Positions 50,897 to 60,175 are shown, numbered from the stretch's first letter. The stretch: DNA of 64,000 nucleotides from Elusimicrobiales bacterium (GCA_028713125.1 JAQTOU010000003.1:328703-392702), one strand, 5' to 3'. Program-made: numbers and translations. The notes: generated by a model not told the origin, from the sequence alone.

Positions 50897-51640
50897 TCAG
50901 ATCCTGAGCGTGAGCCCGGCTACCAGGCCCTCGCTGATTGCGGCGCGCGTGAGGCCCAGCCTCAGGCCGGCGTCCAGGTCCAGAGTGGGATAGGGGGACC
51001 AGACCAGCCCGAATACGGAAGTTATAGGATTGGATGACGAGCTTTTGTCCTTGTTGGTGGAGGCGTCGACGCCGGCCGCGGCCAGGAGCTTGGGATGCAC
51101 CTTCAGAAGCGCGGCCACGGAGGCTTTCAGGATATTTATCTTTTCGTCGAGCGAATTCCGGTTCAAAACAAAACCGGCGTTCAGGTAGAGCTGCCATGGC
51201 CCCAGGGATTTTCCGGCTATGCCGTAGATCCAGACGCCGCCCTTGCCGGCCCCGAGGCTCTTTGCCTCGTCCCCGGCGGGCAGGGAAAAACCCGGCTTCA
51301 GCGCCAGGGCCCAATCCTGTTTCTTCGCCACCTGGAACTTCGCCTCGAGCAGGGCGTCGCCAAGGCCGCTTTCGGAGATCCCGTGAGAGTTCCAGCCGTG
51401 CCAGGGCACCGTGACCATCAGGTCCAGGTTTTCCCATAAGCCGTAGGTGAGTTTCGCCGAAGCGCTCGTATTATAGCGGTCCGGCCCCTCGCGTGAGACC
51501 GAGTAGTCCACCCAGCCTTCCATCTGTTTTTCGTCCCTGCCGAGGAAGCGCGTATCCTCGCCGGCCAGATGGGTGAAAGCCGCCGCAGGCGCGGAGAAAT
51601 ATAAGACCGCCAGAACAGCAGCCGCAAAGGATATTTTCAT
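50897..51640 (-). CDS. Outer-membrane barrel protein (MetA-type transporter fold candidate)
   Basis: A 247-residue protein with signal peptide MKISFAAAVLAVLYFSAPAAAF. Strands alternate with turns: KLTYGLWENLDLMVTVPWHGWNSHGISESGLGDALLEAKFQV, LALKPGFSLPAGDEAKSLGAGKGGVWIYGIAGK and the last strand GLVAGLTLRI. The SGLGDALLEAKF pattern matches the MetA-pathway/putative phenol transporter barrels (PF13557-like). Substrate unknown. Single gene facing the pepF terminator. Confidence 0.65.
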   Translation of the reverse strand: MKISFAAAVLAVLYFSAPAAAFTHLAGEDTRFLGRDEKQMEGWVDYSVSREGPDRYNTSASAKLTYGLWENLDLMVTVPWHGWNSHGISESGLGDALLEAKFQVAKKQDWALALKPGFSLPAGDEAKSLGAGKGGVWIYGIAGKSLGPWQLYLNAGFVLNRNSLDEKINILKASVAALLKVHPKLLAAAGVDASTNKDKSSSSNPITSVFGLVWSPYPTLDLDAGLRLGLTRAAISEGLVAGLTLRI

Positions 51641-51703
51641 GTCCCCCTCCCAATACCCGTATTATATACCAGATATGAGCGCCGGGGAAAGCGCGGCGGT
51701 TTA

Positions 51704-52279
51704 TTACAGGGGCGGCTCTTGCGCGGTAAGCGGCGGGGGGAGGAAGGCGAGGATCTCCGCGCCGGCCGAGCGGCCTTCGCGCTCCATGGTGAACCTGGCG
51801 GAAATTATAGTGAAGGCCCCGGGGCCGGCGCCCAGCCATTTCTCCACGGAGGCACAGTCCCCGTGGAAATGCGCCGGCACGGAGGGGACGGCGCTCCTTT
51901 TCAGGCCCCTGAGCAGCGCGTTGACCAGCGCATTGAGCAGGATATTGCCTATCTCGATAACGGTGACATCGGGCTGCCCGTCGCTTATCGGCCCGAAATA
52001 GATCTCCTCTGCGAAACACCTTGAAATATGTTTTATGTCCTCCGGGTCGAAGATAATAGCGGTGACGAACGGTATATCCCCCTTTATCTTTATCCTGATA
52101 GCGGCGACGGGCTTTCCCTCTCTCTCGCTCCGCCTGATCGCGCCGCGGGCTTCGCCGCTGAAAACGCGCACGCCGGCCAGCTGCCAGGCGCCGGGGGAAA
52201 CCTCCGTCATCCTCTGCATGCATTTTTCAAGGCCGGCCGTGGTCAGCCTGGCGAGCGTGTCTTCATCGATGTGGTTCAT
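51704..52279 (-). CDS. CheC/CheX-like phosphatase-fold protein
   Basis: A 191-residue protein. The segment DVTVIEIGNILLNALVNALLRGL matches the conserved ExxN helix of CheC/CheX/FliY phosphatases; a second ExxN helix is not clear in the N-terminal half. Beta-rich stretches (IKGDIPFVTAIIFDPEDIKHI, AFTIISARFTM) fit the same fold. The start overlaps the CheY-like gene by 4 bp, so it probably dephosphorylates that receiver. No other chemotaxis genes are in the window. Confidence 0.75.
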   Translation of the reverse strand: MNHIDEDTLARLTTAGLEKCMQRMTEVSPGAWQLAGVRVFSGEARGAIRRSEREGKPVAAIRIKIKGDIPFVTAIIFDPEDIKHISRCFAEEIYFGPISDGQPDVTVIEIGNILLNALVNALLRGLKRSAVPSVPAHFHGDCASVEKWLGAGPGAFTIISARFTMEREGRSAGAEILAFLPPPLTAQEPPL

Positions 52280-52629
52280 TTGAGCAGTTCAAAGGCCTTT
52301 TTAAGGTCCTGCTGGGAAAAGGGTTTGAAGATTATCGCCGCCGCGCCTTTGCGCTTGAGTTCCAGCGTCACATGGTCCTGGTCCACCGCGGTCAGCATGA
52401 TTATTTTGGCCGCGGGGGATATTTTCCGCATTTCTTCCAGGACCTCGATCCCGGAGATCCCGGGCATAATTATGTCCAGAAGCACCACCTCGGGGCGAAG
52501 CTCCGTAAAAGCCTTCAGGGCGCTTTGTCCGTCCTCAGCCTCGCCAAGGACCTGGTGCCCGGCCCTTTCCAGGCTTATCCTGAGCATTTCCCTGGTGCTC
52601 TCGTTATCATCTACAATAAGCACTTTCAT
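52276..52629 (-). CDS. CheY-like stand-alone receiver
   Basis: A 117-residue single receiver: KVLIVDDNESTREMLRISL, acceptor Asp in VVLLDIIMPGISG, Thr in IIMLTAVD and Lys in IIFKPFSQQDLKKAF. All catalytic positions are present. It is translationally coupled to the CheC-like gene downstream, forming a signal and off-switch pair. Confidence 0.93.
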   Translation of the reverse strand: MKVLIVDDNESTREMLRISLERAGHQVLGEAEDGQSALKAFTELRPEVVLLDIIMPGISGIEVLEEMRKISPAAKIIMLTAVDQDHVTLELKRKGAAAIIFKPFSQQDLKKAFELLK

Positions 52630-52775
52630 CTGTTCCCCCGTAAATATATGCGGCTGAAATTAGCCGGAAAAGCCACGCCGATAATGCATAGCCTAACAGG
52701 CCCGGACCGGTTTGTCAATGGAGGGAAAGGCGGCCCGGTTCTAAATGCGCCGTTCTTTTTTGTATTATAAGGCTT

Positions 52776-53465
52776 ATGCATAAAAAATTTACCCTGGTTC
52801 TGTCCCTGATCCTCCTGGCAGGCTGCTTTGGGTCCAGAAAGCCCAAAAGCGGCGGCAGCGCGGCTAAAAACCCGCGCGAGAAAGCCGCCCCCGAGTTCGC
52901 CCTCCCTGGCGTTCCGATGAAGAGCGATTCCGAGGCCCTCCTGCCCGAGGAAAAGAAACCTGAACTCGCGGCCGAGCCGGTCGAGGCAGTGAAGCCGGAG
53001 GAAGCAAAGCCCGCCGAAGCAAAGCCCGCGGAAACAGCTGCCGCCGCCGGCGGGGACCTGGAGTTCCACCTCGCCGCAGCCTCTAAATATTTCGCGAAGA
53101 GGCGTTACCGTTCCGCAGCCGCCGAATACGGGGCCGCGGTCCCGTTCCTCCCCGCCGGAGACGCGCGCGCCGTGCGCCTGCTGGAGCGGCAGGGCGCCAT
53201 GATGCTGAAGGCCGGGAACGAGGCCAAGGCGCAGGAGCATTTCCTCTCCGCCGTAAATAAGGCCAAGGAGCTCAAGAGCTCCGGAAAAGATCTCGCCGAT
53301 GCCTATCTCGGCCTCGGCTATTGCCAGGAAAAAGCCAATAAGGTGGCCGAAGCCGTGGACAGCTACGAAAAGGCGCGCGCGCTTTCCGACAGCAAGAAAG
53401 TAAAAGACAGGATAACCAAGACCATAAGCGACCTGAAAGCCAAGGCGAAGCCGGCCGGGAAATAA
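52776..53465 (+). CDS. TPR-like lipoprotein
   Basis: A 229-residue protein with a lipobox (MHKKFTLVLSLILLAGC; Cys18 would be acylated, and Lnt is encoded in the window). A charged Pro/Ala/Glu/Lys linker (~25-85, with PAEAKPAET repeats) precedes helical repeats (LEFHLAAASKYFAKRRYRSAAAEYGAAVPFL, GNEAKAQEHFLSAVNKAKEL, ADAYLGLGYCQEKANKVAEAVDSYEKARAL) that read as three TPR units. It is likely a periplasmic scaffold at the outer or inner membrane. Confidence 0.85.
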   Translation: MHKKFTLVLSLILLAGCFGSRKPKSGGSAAKNPREKAAPEFALPGVPMKSDSEALLPEEKKPELAAEPVEAVKPEEAKPAEAKPAETAAAAGGDLEFHLAAASKYFAKRRYRSAAAEYGAAVPFLPAGDARAVRLLERQGAMMLKAGNEAKAQEHFLSAVNKAKELKSSGKDLADAYLGLGYCQEKANKVAEAVDSYEKARALSDSKKVKDRITKTISDLKAKAKPAGK

Positions 53466-53511
53466 GCCGGCCTGGCCGCCGGGCGTTCGCCGGGGTTCGG
53501 CACAGGAAAAA

Positions 53512-53742
53512 ATGAAAATTAAAAGGTTTTACGCGCATTGCGACGCGATAGAGGGAACCCCTGGCGTGTATTACTGCAGCTTCTGCAACGAGCTCGTCAA
53601 AGAGAAGCACTTCAACGAAGAACATCCTAACAAGAACCACGTCCACAAATTCAACGCGACGCTGGCGGAGTGGAAACAGAAAGAGGCCAGGGGAACCACC
53701 AGGGTGCGTCCCGACAACGCCCCGAACAGGCTTATGAAGTAG
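53512..53742 (+). CDS. Small cysteine/histidine-rich protein
   Basis: A 76-residue protein: MKIKRFYAHCDAIEG followed by VYYCSFCNELVKEKHFNEEH, giving C10, a CxxC and several His residues that could form one zinc site. The N-terminal half looks like a small zinc ribbon, the C-terminal half is basic. No family recognised. It follows the lipoprotein gene by 46 bases. Confidence 0.65.
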   Translation: MKIKRFYAHCDAIEGTPGVYYCSFCNELVKEKHFNEEHPNKNHVHKFNATLAEWKQKEARGTTRVRPDNAPNRLMK

Positions 53743-53754
53743 CGGTGGGCGGGT

Positions 53755-54534
53755 TCATTTCCCGCCGGCCTTCTGCTTCTCGAATTCGAATTTAGCCTTC
53801 TCCAGGTCCAGCTTCTGCTTTTCTATTTCTAATTTTTGTTTCTCCAGTTCCAGGGCGCCGCTTTCAGGCTCTTCGTAAGCCGGGACGCGCGCGGGTCTTT
53901 CCTGCCGGTCCTCGTCCTTTTTCTTCGCGCTCCCGCCCCAGTGATAACCGACCAGGAGGCCGCCGTGCCCGCCGCCGGCCTTGATCTCCTGGCCGAAGAG
54001 CTTCGCTTTCCCGGAGGAAGTCCTGAATTCAAAGCCGATATTGAACGAGTCCCCCAGGGTCCAGTAAACCCCGCCCCCAAGCCAGGAGCCGGTTCCTGAG
54101 CCGGAATCTTCGACCGTGACCCCGAGCACCGTGACCCTGGCCGTGGCTTTGATCATGGAGATCCCGCCCCCGATGAAAGGCCTGACGCTCGGCGAGCCGT
54201 CCCAGACCTTGCGGACGCCGAGGCATAATTCGGAAGTTTCGCTCTGCATTTTGGCCTCGCCGAAAAAGGGATCGTATATTTTGCCTTCTCCGGCCGCGCC
54301 GAGCACATCGATGGCGACGCTCAGCGGCCAATCCCGCCTCCGGAAGTCGGTTTCCACGCCGGCCTCGCCCTGTTCGTTAGCCGGTTCCCAATCGTTTTTA
54401 TCCAGGGCTTTGGCGCCAAGGAGCAGGTTCGCGTTGCCGGTCCATTGGTTTCCCGCGGCCGCCCGGGCCGGCGGGAGTATGGAAAGAAATACGGCAAGAG
54501 ACATTGCCCCCGTATAAAGAGATAAGGTTTTCAT
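53755..54534 (-). CDS. Exported beta-barrel-like protein with charged coiled-coil tail
   Basis: A 259-residue protein with signal peptide MKTLSLYTGAMSLAVFLSILPPARAAA. Residues ~30-190 show porin-like strands (WPLSVAIDVLGAAGEGKIYD, SVRPFIGGGISMIKATARVTVLGV, GGGVYWTLGDSFNIGFEFRTSSG, GGLLVGYHWGG). The last ~45 residues are a tandem of EKQKLEIEKQKLDLEKAKFE type units, predicted to form a helical coiled coil. A barrel with a periplasmic coiled coil could tether to a partner or to peptidoglycan. Possible operator upstream at 54595. Confidence 0.6.
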   Translation of the reverse strand: MKTLSLYTGAMSLAVFLSILPPARAAAGNQWTGNANLLLGAKALDKNDWEPANEQGEAGVETDFRRRDWPLSVAIDVLGAAGEGKIYDPFFGEAKMQSETSELCLGVRKVWDGSPSVRPFIGGGISMIKATARVTVLGVTVEDSGSGTGSWLGGGVYWTLGDSFNIGFEFRTSSGKAKLFGQEIKAGGGHGGLLVGYHWGGSAKKKDEDRQERPARVPAYEEPESGALELEKQKLEIEKQKLDLEKAKFEFEKQKAGGK

Positions 54535-54594
54535 TTACAGCGCCCCCTGTAAGATATATGAGGTTGATCACTGAAGCAGGATAGCCTTCGGTCA

Positions 54595-54612
54595 GCATAA
54601 CAAATGTTATGC
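54595..54612. promoter_or_regulatory. Operator-like palindrome
   Basis: GCATAACAAATGTTATGC: perfect 8-bp arms around AA, 61 bases upstream of the leftward start at 54534. Confidence 0.5.
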
Positions 54613-54661
54613 CCGCAAGCCAACCGGGCCTGCCCGCGGTAAAAAAACATTATTGTTCGCG

Positions 54662-54690
54662 CCGCCGGGAGGAACCCGGCGGTCCGCTTT
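54662..54690. terminator. Hairpin near the end of the gene at 54700
   Basis: CCGCCGGG, loop AGGAA, CCCGGCGG. A T-run is close on the + side (TCCGCTTTTT), while on the minus side it lies about 17 bases away, so the direction of termination is uncertain. Confidence 0.45.
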
Positions 54691-54699
54691 TTGGCAGGT

Positions 54700-55185
54700 T
54701 TAAGGGAGAGGGAGCCAGGCGAAGTCTTTATCCACGCTGCCCTCGCCGTAGGCCACCGCGACGCCCGCCGCGTTGAAGAGATAGACGCGCATGCTGTCGC
54801 TGTAGATGTAGCTCTGCACCACGAAGGCGGTCCTGCCGTTGACCAGCATCTTGAAGGCTTCCGAACTGTTGCCGGGACCCTGCGGCAGGGTCTGCAGTTC
54901 CTTCTCGAGGCGGCTGCGCGCGCCGGGAGGGAGTTCGAGCAGGTCGGCGTAAGTGGTCAGGCCGCCGGCGTCGAGCTCGCGCTCGAAGGCGGCTTTGGCT
55001 GCTTCGGCCCAGTTCTGCGCCGGCGCTTTTACGGCTTCCGGCGCCGGGACCGCCGTTAAAGCTGCGGCCGGAGCGGACAGGGAAGCCAGGGATGCCAGCG
55101 GCCCCGCGGCCTGCTTTCCGGAGTCAGCGGCGATAGCCGCGGAGCAGCCGGCCGCGAGCAGAACGATATTGATCAATATTTTCAT
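54700..55185 (-). CDS. Small exported protein, unknown function
   Basis: A 161-residue protein with a signal peptide (MKILINIVLLAAGCSAAIAADS; the AAGC may alternatively be a lipobox). An Ala/Pro-rich stretch to residue ~60 is followed by a compact domain (WAEAAKAAFERELDAGGLTTYADLLELPPGARSRLEKEL, AFVVQSYIYSDSMRVYLFNAAGVAVAYGEGSVDKDFAWL). Not recognised. A good GGAG precedes the start. Confidence 0.6.
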   Translation of the reverse strand: MKILINIVLLAAGCSAAIAADSGKQAAGPLASLASLSAPAAALTAVPAPEAVKAPAQNWAEAAKAAFERELDAGGLTTYADLLELPPGARSRLEKELQTLPQGPGNSSEAFKMLVNGRTAFVVQSYIYSDSMRVYLFNAAGVAVAYGEGSVDKDFAWLPLP

Positions 55186-55452
55186 TTGTATCTCCTTGAA
55201 TAGGCGCGGCAGGCCGGCCTCATTGGGAACAGGGTTAGTTTATTATTTAGGCGGCAGCGCCGTATAAGGCTTTATGCCCAAGCTTCCGGCGTATATGGTC
55301 CCAGTCCCGGCTGGGCCGTCGGCCCTTGCCGGTCCGCCCGCCGCTTATTGACGGCGCAAGGCCCGGGGGGTCCCGGCCTCTCCCCCAAGGACGGATATTC
55401 CCGGGACTCTTTATGGAGCTTTTGTTTTTGCCGTTTTGGTAGAATAGCTGGT
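55186..55452. other. Divergent non-coding gap with GC hairpins
   Basis: These 267 bases contain several short GC-rich inverted repeats around 55305-55345 and an AT-rich stretch just before 55453. I see no recognisable gene. Confidence 0.35.
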
Positions 55453-56064
55453 ATGAAGATCACCGCCATATTCGGCAGCCCGGTCGGCAAGGGCAACACG
55501 GAGACCATGGCGGAAGCCTTCCTGGCGGAATGCTCCGCGGCCGGCGCCGGGATAGACCGCTGGCGCCTTGACGAGCTGGACTATAAAGGGTGCAGCGGCT
55601 GCATGGCCTGCAAGACCAGGCTGGAGGAATGCGCGCTGAGGGACGGGCTCACCCCGCTGCTGAAGGCCGTCCACGGCGCCGACGTCGTCCTCATCGCCAC
55701 CCCCGTATATTTTTTCGACGTGACCTCGCAGATGAAAGGTTTTATAGACAGGTGCTATTCTTTCCTGACCCCCGACTGGTATAAGAAAAAGAAAATGAGC
55801 CGGCTCAAGCCCGGAAAAGAGCTGGTTTTTGTCGTGGCGCAGGGCGGGGCCGAGAGGGTCTTTCACGATATGCTCCAGCGCTACAGCGCTATCTTCGCTA
55901 CCCTGGGCTTCAAGCCGCTGCACCTGATAAGGGGCGGCCGCCTCCGCGGACCCGCGGATATCGCCGCGCGGCCCGAGCTCCTGGAGCTGGCGCGGGAGAA
56001 AGCCCGCCTGGTGCTCGCCGGTTCGCCGTCCGCGGACACTATTCCCGTATACGACCTGGACTAA
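55453..56064 (+). CDS. NADPH-dependent FMN reductase/flavodoxin-family protein
   Basis: A 203-residue flavoprotein starting at the ATG at 55453. The FMN phosphate loop is [26 protein letters not shown] after YKGC is the cysteine-containing loop of the iron-sulfur flavoprotein/multimeric flavodoxin group. [21 protein letters not shown] is the second flavin loop. It likely reduces quinones or metals, or passes electrons within the cytosol. The next gene, cysteine synthase, is 34 bases away. Confidence 0.88.
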   Translation: MKITAIFGSPVGKGNTETMAEAFLAECSAAGAGIDRWRLDELDYKGCSGCMACKTRLEECALRDGLTPLLKAVHGADVVLIATPVYFFDVTSQMKGFIDRCYSFLTPDWYKKKKMSRLKPGKELVFVVAQGGAERVFHDMLQRYSAIFATLGFKPLHLIRGGRLRGPADIAARPELLELAREKARLVLAGSPSADTIPVYDLD

Positions 56065-56098
56065 ATTTAAAGCCGGCGGTTACATCAGAGAGGATCAA

Positions 56099-57202
56099 AT
56101 GACTAAAGTCGATATCCGCACCCGTTTCCGCGAGCTGGGCCATTTGGTGGGGAACACCCCGCTAATGGCCATCGATTACACCTATAAGGGCGAGCCGCGG
56201 CGCATCTACGCCAAGGCGGAGAATTTCAACCTGACCGGCAGTATAAAGGATCGGATGGCCCTTTATATCCTGAGCAAGGCCAGCGAGTGCGGGGCGCTGA
56301 AGCCCGGGGCGCCCATAGCCGAGGCCACCAGCGGCAATACCGGAATCTCCTTCGCCGCCATCGGGCGCGCGCTCGGGCATCCGGTAACTATCTTCATGCC
56401 GGACTGGATGAGCCAGGAACGGAAGGATATCATAAGGAGCCTGGGCGCTAAAATACGCCTGGTCAGCAACCAGGAAGGCGGCTTTCTTGGAAGTATAAAG
56501 CTGTCAGAGGAATTCGCCGCGGCCGAGCCCGGCTGCTTCCTGCCCCGCCAGTTCTCCAACGAGGATAATGTCGCGGCGCACGAGCGGACTACCGGCCCCG
56601 AGATCTGGTCGCAGCTCGGTTTCCAGGGGCTTAAGCCTGACGCTTTCGTGGCGGGGGTCGGGACCGGGGGCACGATAATGGGGGTGGGGCGCTATCTCAA
56701 AAGCGTGCACCCGGCCGTAAAGATCCACCCTCTCGAGCCAGCCAATTCTCCCACTTTAAGCACCGGCTGCAAGATAGGAAAGCACCGCATCCAGGGGATC
56801 TCGGATGAATTCATCCCCGCCATAGTCCGGCTCGATAAGCTCGACGAAATAGTAAGCGTCGACGACGGTGACGCTATCGGCATGGCCGGCAAGCTGGCCG
56901 CGGAGCTGGGCCTGGGGGTGGGCATCTCCAGCGGGGCTAATTTCCTGGGCGCGCTAATGCTGCAGAACAGGCTCGGCAAAGACGCGGTGGTGGTGACGGT
57001 ATTCCCGGATGATAATAAAAAATACCTGAGCACCGACCTCCTGAAGGAACAGCCGCTCAAGGCCGGCATGCTGTTTCCCGACGTGGAGCTGAAAGCTTTC
57101 AGCGCGCTGAAGCGCGTCTGCACCACCTGCTGCGAGCCGGAGACCTGCCGCGAGCAGCTTTTGTGCCGCGGGAAAAAACAGGAAGGAAAAGTTTCAGGCT
57201 GA
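56099..57202 (+). CDS. PLP-dependent cysteine synthase with Cys-rich C-terminal tail
   Basis: A 367-residue fold-type II PLP enzyme: [15 protein letters not shown] (PLP Lys), [10 protein letters not shown] (substrate loop), [18 protein letters not shown] (phosphate loop) and [14 protein letters not shown]. It makes cysteine from O-acetyl- or O-phosphoserine. Its tail, after residue ~335, holds [16 protein letters not shown], six cysteines in sixteen residues, which is not part of classic CysK and suggests a metal or redox site. It may be co-transcribed with the flavin reductase and YjbQ genes. Confidence 0.9.
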   Translation: MTKVDIRTRFRELGHLVGNTPLMAIDYTYKGEPRRIYAKAENFNLTGSIKDRMALYILSKASECGALKPGAPIAEATSGNTGISFAAIGRALGHPVTIFMPDWMSQERKDIIRSLGAKIRLVSNQEGGFLGSIKLSEEFAAAEPGCFLPRQFSNEDNVAAHERTTGPEIWSQLGFQGLKPDAFVAGVGTGGTIMGVGRYLKSVHPAVKIHPLEPANSPTLSTGCKIGKHRIQGISDEFIPAIVRLDKLDEIVSVDDGDAIGMAGKLAAELGLGVGISSGANFLGALMLQNRLGKDAVVVTVFPDDNKKYLSTDLLKEQPLKAGMLFPDVELKAFSALKRVCTTCCEPETCREQLLCRGKKQEGKVSG

Positions 57203-57235
57203 CGAATTGGGAAGGGTTGGGAAGGGGGAGGGAAA

Positions 57236-57634
57236 ATGCTGCATAAATTCAAGGTCAAGACTTCGGCCAAGTCGGAGATGGCCGATATTACGCGCGAGGT
57301 GCAGGGGATAGTCCGTGAAAACGGTCTGGAAAGCGGGGTCTGCCATATCTTCGCGCCGCATACCACCTGCGGGCTGGCCATAAACGAGAACGCCGATCCC
57401 GACGTAAAGCGCGACATCATAGCCAAGCTTAACGAGAGCGTGTCGGCCGATTTTCCTTACCGCCACGCCGAGGGTAATTCGCCCGCGCATATCAAGGCGG
57501 TCCTGGTCGGGCCGTCGCTTACGGTTTTCGTGGAGGATGGGGCGCTTCAGCTTGGGACCTGGCAGGGGCTCTACCTGTGCGAATATGACGGCCCGCGGAA
57601 CCGGGAAGTCTGGGTCAAGCTTGTAAAAGCCTAA
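57236..57634 (+). CDS. yjbQ: YjbQ/UPF0047-family protein
   Basis: A 132-residue protein with G-rich ribosome-binding sequence upstream. Conserved features: GVCHIFAPHTTCGLAINENADPDV, FPYRHAEGNSPAHIKAVLVGPSLTVFV and LGTWQGLYLCEYDGPRNREVWVK. The His residues form a metal or phosphate site. Members rescue thiamine-phosphate synthase loss but their true role is unclear. Confidence 0.94.
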   Translation: MLHKFKVKTSAKSEMADITREVQGIVRENGLESGVCHIFAPHTTCGLAINENADPDVKRDIIAKLNESVSADFPYRHAEGNSPAHIKAVLVGPSLTVFVEDGALQLGTWQGLYLCEYDGPRNREVWVKLVKA

Positions 57635-57648
57635 GGAGCCGCCGGCTT

Positions 57649-58338
57649 TTACGCCCGGTCTTTTTCCGAGAGGATATATTCTTTGGTCGGGCGGGACTGG
57701 TCTATGGTCATGGTGACCATTTTGGCGAAAACGTCCAGGATGATCACGGCGTTATTGTTCGCGTCCTTCGCGTAGGTCCTGCTGAGCCTTTCAACTATAG
57801 CCAGGTTAAGTACCCCGATGTCCTCATAGGCCTTGGTGAGCTTTTTAAACTCCCAGTCCGGCTCGAGCCCCAGCCTTTTCCTGAAATACTGCTGAAGCAG
57901 GTACGAGGACATCGACCTGTAGATGGTCTCGTCCAGCGACGAGAAAGGCAGGTGGTGCCTGGCCATCGGCTTGAGGATGTTCATCACCGGGCAGCCGCTG
58001 ATCACCATGTACAAGCCTATGATCGAGCTCAGCACGTTCTGAAGGCTGGTTCTCTTGAAATACTCCCGCTGCGGGGAAACGACGCGCGCGTCCACGACCA
58101 CGGTCGAGGCCTTGTCGCGGAACATCGTCGTCACCTCGGCCAGGTTCATCGCGAGGGGGCAGTATTTATGCTCGGCGCTGTCGTAAGGGCAGACGGAGCA
58201 TTTGCAGCAGTCCAGGAGCGCCCAATCCGGGAAACCGGCCTCCTGCCTTGACTGGATGTTCAGCGTGGAGGGATCGATCTCGATGCTGACCGTTTTCTCT
58301 TCCCCGTCATCGAATTTGATGATATATTTGTAGAGCAT
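57649..58338 (-). CDS. Conserved cysteine-motif protein, unknown function
   Basis: A 229-residue protein. A beta-rich start (YKYIIKFDDGEEKTVSIEIDP) is followed by LLDCCKCSVCPYDSAEHKYCPLAMNLAEV, a compact cluster of five cysteines that could bind metal, then GLYMVISGCPVMNILKPMARHHLPFSSLDETIYR and a helical rest. I associate this layout with an uncharacterised family (possibly DUF6901), but cannot confirm it. Convergent with yjbQ. Confidence 0.7.
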   Translation of the reverse strand: MLYKYIIKFDDGEEKTVSIEIDPSTLNIQSRQEAGFPDWALLDCCKCSVCPYDSAEHKYCPLAMNLAEVTTMFRDKASTVVVDARVVSPQREYFKRTSLQNVLSSIIGLYMVISGCPVMNILKPMARHHLPFSSLDETIYRSMSSYLLQQYFRKRLGLEPDWEFKKLTKAYEDIGVLNLAIVERLSRTYAKDANNNAVIILDVFAKMVTMTIDQSRPTKEYILSEKDRA

Positions 58339-58477
58339 TGTTGTCTTTGCGCCTGGAGTGCTGTCTTCCTGCCCGGTACAGTGAATATTCTACATAAAAG
58401 CGCGGTTATATTGGAGCCGTTCCCGTAAGGCCGGGAATATTTATTAGGCTATAATATCAGGGTTCGGATGATCTTCT

Positions 58478-60067
58478 ATGGCCCAGGAACTTATAGTAGG
58501 CGGATTGCTCATCCCCGTTGAAAAAGACGGGGCCGGGGAATATTTAAAAGCCGCCGCGCTCAGGCTTAAGCTCCCTGAAACGCAGATCCGGGCGGTCAGG
58601 ACACTCTCCAAGTCCCTTGTGACCCGGGACCCGGAGCAGTTCTTCTACGAAGTCGCGCTGGCAATAAGCGTCCCCGCCGGCTACGAGAACAAAGACAATT
58701 TTCCCCTCTATTCCGCAAGGCCGGCCCCCTCCTATGCCGGTGCCCCGGCGGGCCGGCGGCCCGTAATTATAGGGTTCGGCCCGGCCGGTATGTTCGCCGC
58801 CCTCGAGCTTATCGAGTACGGGCTCAGGCCGCGGATATTTGAAAGAGGGAAAAAGCTGGAGGAGCGCCACGCGGACGTGCAGGCCTTTATCCTCGTCCGG
58901 AAGCTGGACCCCGAGTCCAATATCCAGTTCGGAGAAGGCGGTGCGGGCTCCTATTCCGACGGAAAACTGTTTTCCAGGCCCAATAATTCCGTTTACGCGA
59001 GCAAGGTGCTCGACACCTTTATCAAGTTCGGCGCGCCGCCCGAGATCGGGTATATAAGCAAGCCCCACCTCGGCACCGACGTGCTGCGCAAAATAGTGGC
59101 CAATATCAGGAATTACGTCCTTGAGCGGGGCGGGGAGATAAACTACGGCTCCAGGATGACGGACCTCCTTCTTTCAGAGGGCAGGGTTTCCGGAGTGGAA
59201 ATAAACGGCGCGGAGCAGCACCAGGCCTCCTGCGTATACCTGGCCGTCGGAAATTCGGCGCGGGATACCTTCGGGCTGCTGCATAAAAAAGGCCTCGCCC
59301 TCGAGGCAAAGCCTGTCTCGGTGGGCGTGCGCTTGGAGCACCCGGCCGCGACGATCAACCTTATCAGGTACGGCGGCAAGTACAGGGACTTCCCCGGCCT
59401 GGGCGCCGCCACTTATTCTTTCAACTTCACTAACAGGAAAACCGGCCGCGGGGCGTACACCTTCTGCATGTGTCCCGGCGGAGAGGTGGTGAACGCTTCC
59501 TCCGGGGAAGGCCTGCTGGCGCTTAACGGGATGAGCTATGCGGCCAGGAGCTCCGTTTTTTCCAACTCCGCAATAGCGGTAACCTGCACGCCGGCGGATT
59601 ACGGCTCGGCGCACCCGCTGGCGGGGATCGAGTTCCAGAAGGAGATAGAGAGCAAAGCCTTCAGGGCGGGCGGCGGAAACTGGAAAGCCCCGGCGCAGAA
59701 CCTGAGGGATTTCCTGGGCGGGTCTCTTTCAAAGGATTTAAATAAAAATTCCTATAAAATGGGCGCGCAGAGCGCGGACCTGAAAACCGTCTTCCCGGCC
59801 TTTATCAATGAAACGCTTATGTCCGCTTTCAGGCAATGGGAAGCCGAGTGCCCGCTGTTCGTAGCTGACGACGCTATTCTCCTGGGCCCGGAAACGAGGA
59901 CTTCTTCCCCCGTAAAGATGCTGCGCGGGAAAAATTTCGAAGCTGAAAATATACGCGGCCTCTACCCCATAGGCGAAGGCTCCGGCTACAGCGGCGGCAT
60001 CACCAGCTCCGCCGTCGACGCCCTGAAAGCCGTTAACGCCGTGCAGCAAGGCTCAGGCCTTTCCTGA
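58478..60067 (+). CDS. FAD-dependent dehydrogenase of the COG2509 type
   Basis: A 529-residue flavoprotein. Residues 1-~85 form a small N-terminal domain (LKLPETQIRAVRTLSKSLVTRD) typical of this family. The dinucleotide fold is PVIIGFGPAGMFAALELIEYGLRPRIFERGK, with later VYLAVGNSARDTF, GAYTFCMCPGGEVVNAS and IRGLYPIGEGSGYSGGITSSAVDALKA. The family is widespread but its substrate is not established. Ordinary gene, standing alone. Confidence 0.92.
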   Translation: MAQELIVGGLLIPVEKDGAGEYLKAAALRLKLPETQIRAVRTLSKSLVTRDPEQFFYEVALAISVPAGYENKDNFPLYSARPAPSYAGAPAGRRPVIIGFGPAGMFAALELIEYGLRPRIFERGKKLEERHADVQAFILVRKLDPESNIQFGEGGAGSYSDGKLFSRPNNSVYASKVLDTFIKFGAPPEIGYISKPHLGTDVLRKIVANIRNYVLERGGEINYGSRMTDLLLSEGRVSGVEINGAEQHQASCVYLAVGNSARDTFGLLHKKGLALEAKPVSVGVRLEHPAATINLIRYGGKYRDFPGLGAATYSFNFTNRKTGRGAYTFCMCPGGEVVNASSGEGLLALNGMSYAARSSVFSNSAIAVTCTPADYGSAHPLAGIEFQKEIESKAFRAGGGNWKAPAQNLRDFLGGSLSKDLNKNSYKMGAQSADLKTVFPAFINETLMSAFRQWEAECPLFVADDAILLGPETRTSSPVKMLRGKNFEAENIRGLYPIGEGSGYSGGITSSAVDALKAVNAVQQGSGLS

Positions 60068-60175
60068 TGTTTCCCGCGCACTATCTCATTCCGGCTTTTT
60101 CCTGAAGATTACCCCGCCGCCTTTCCCCATGTCCCTGCCGGCGGTCCCAAGCGACCGTAAGCGCCCCCTATGCCG

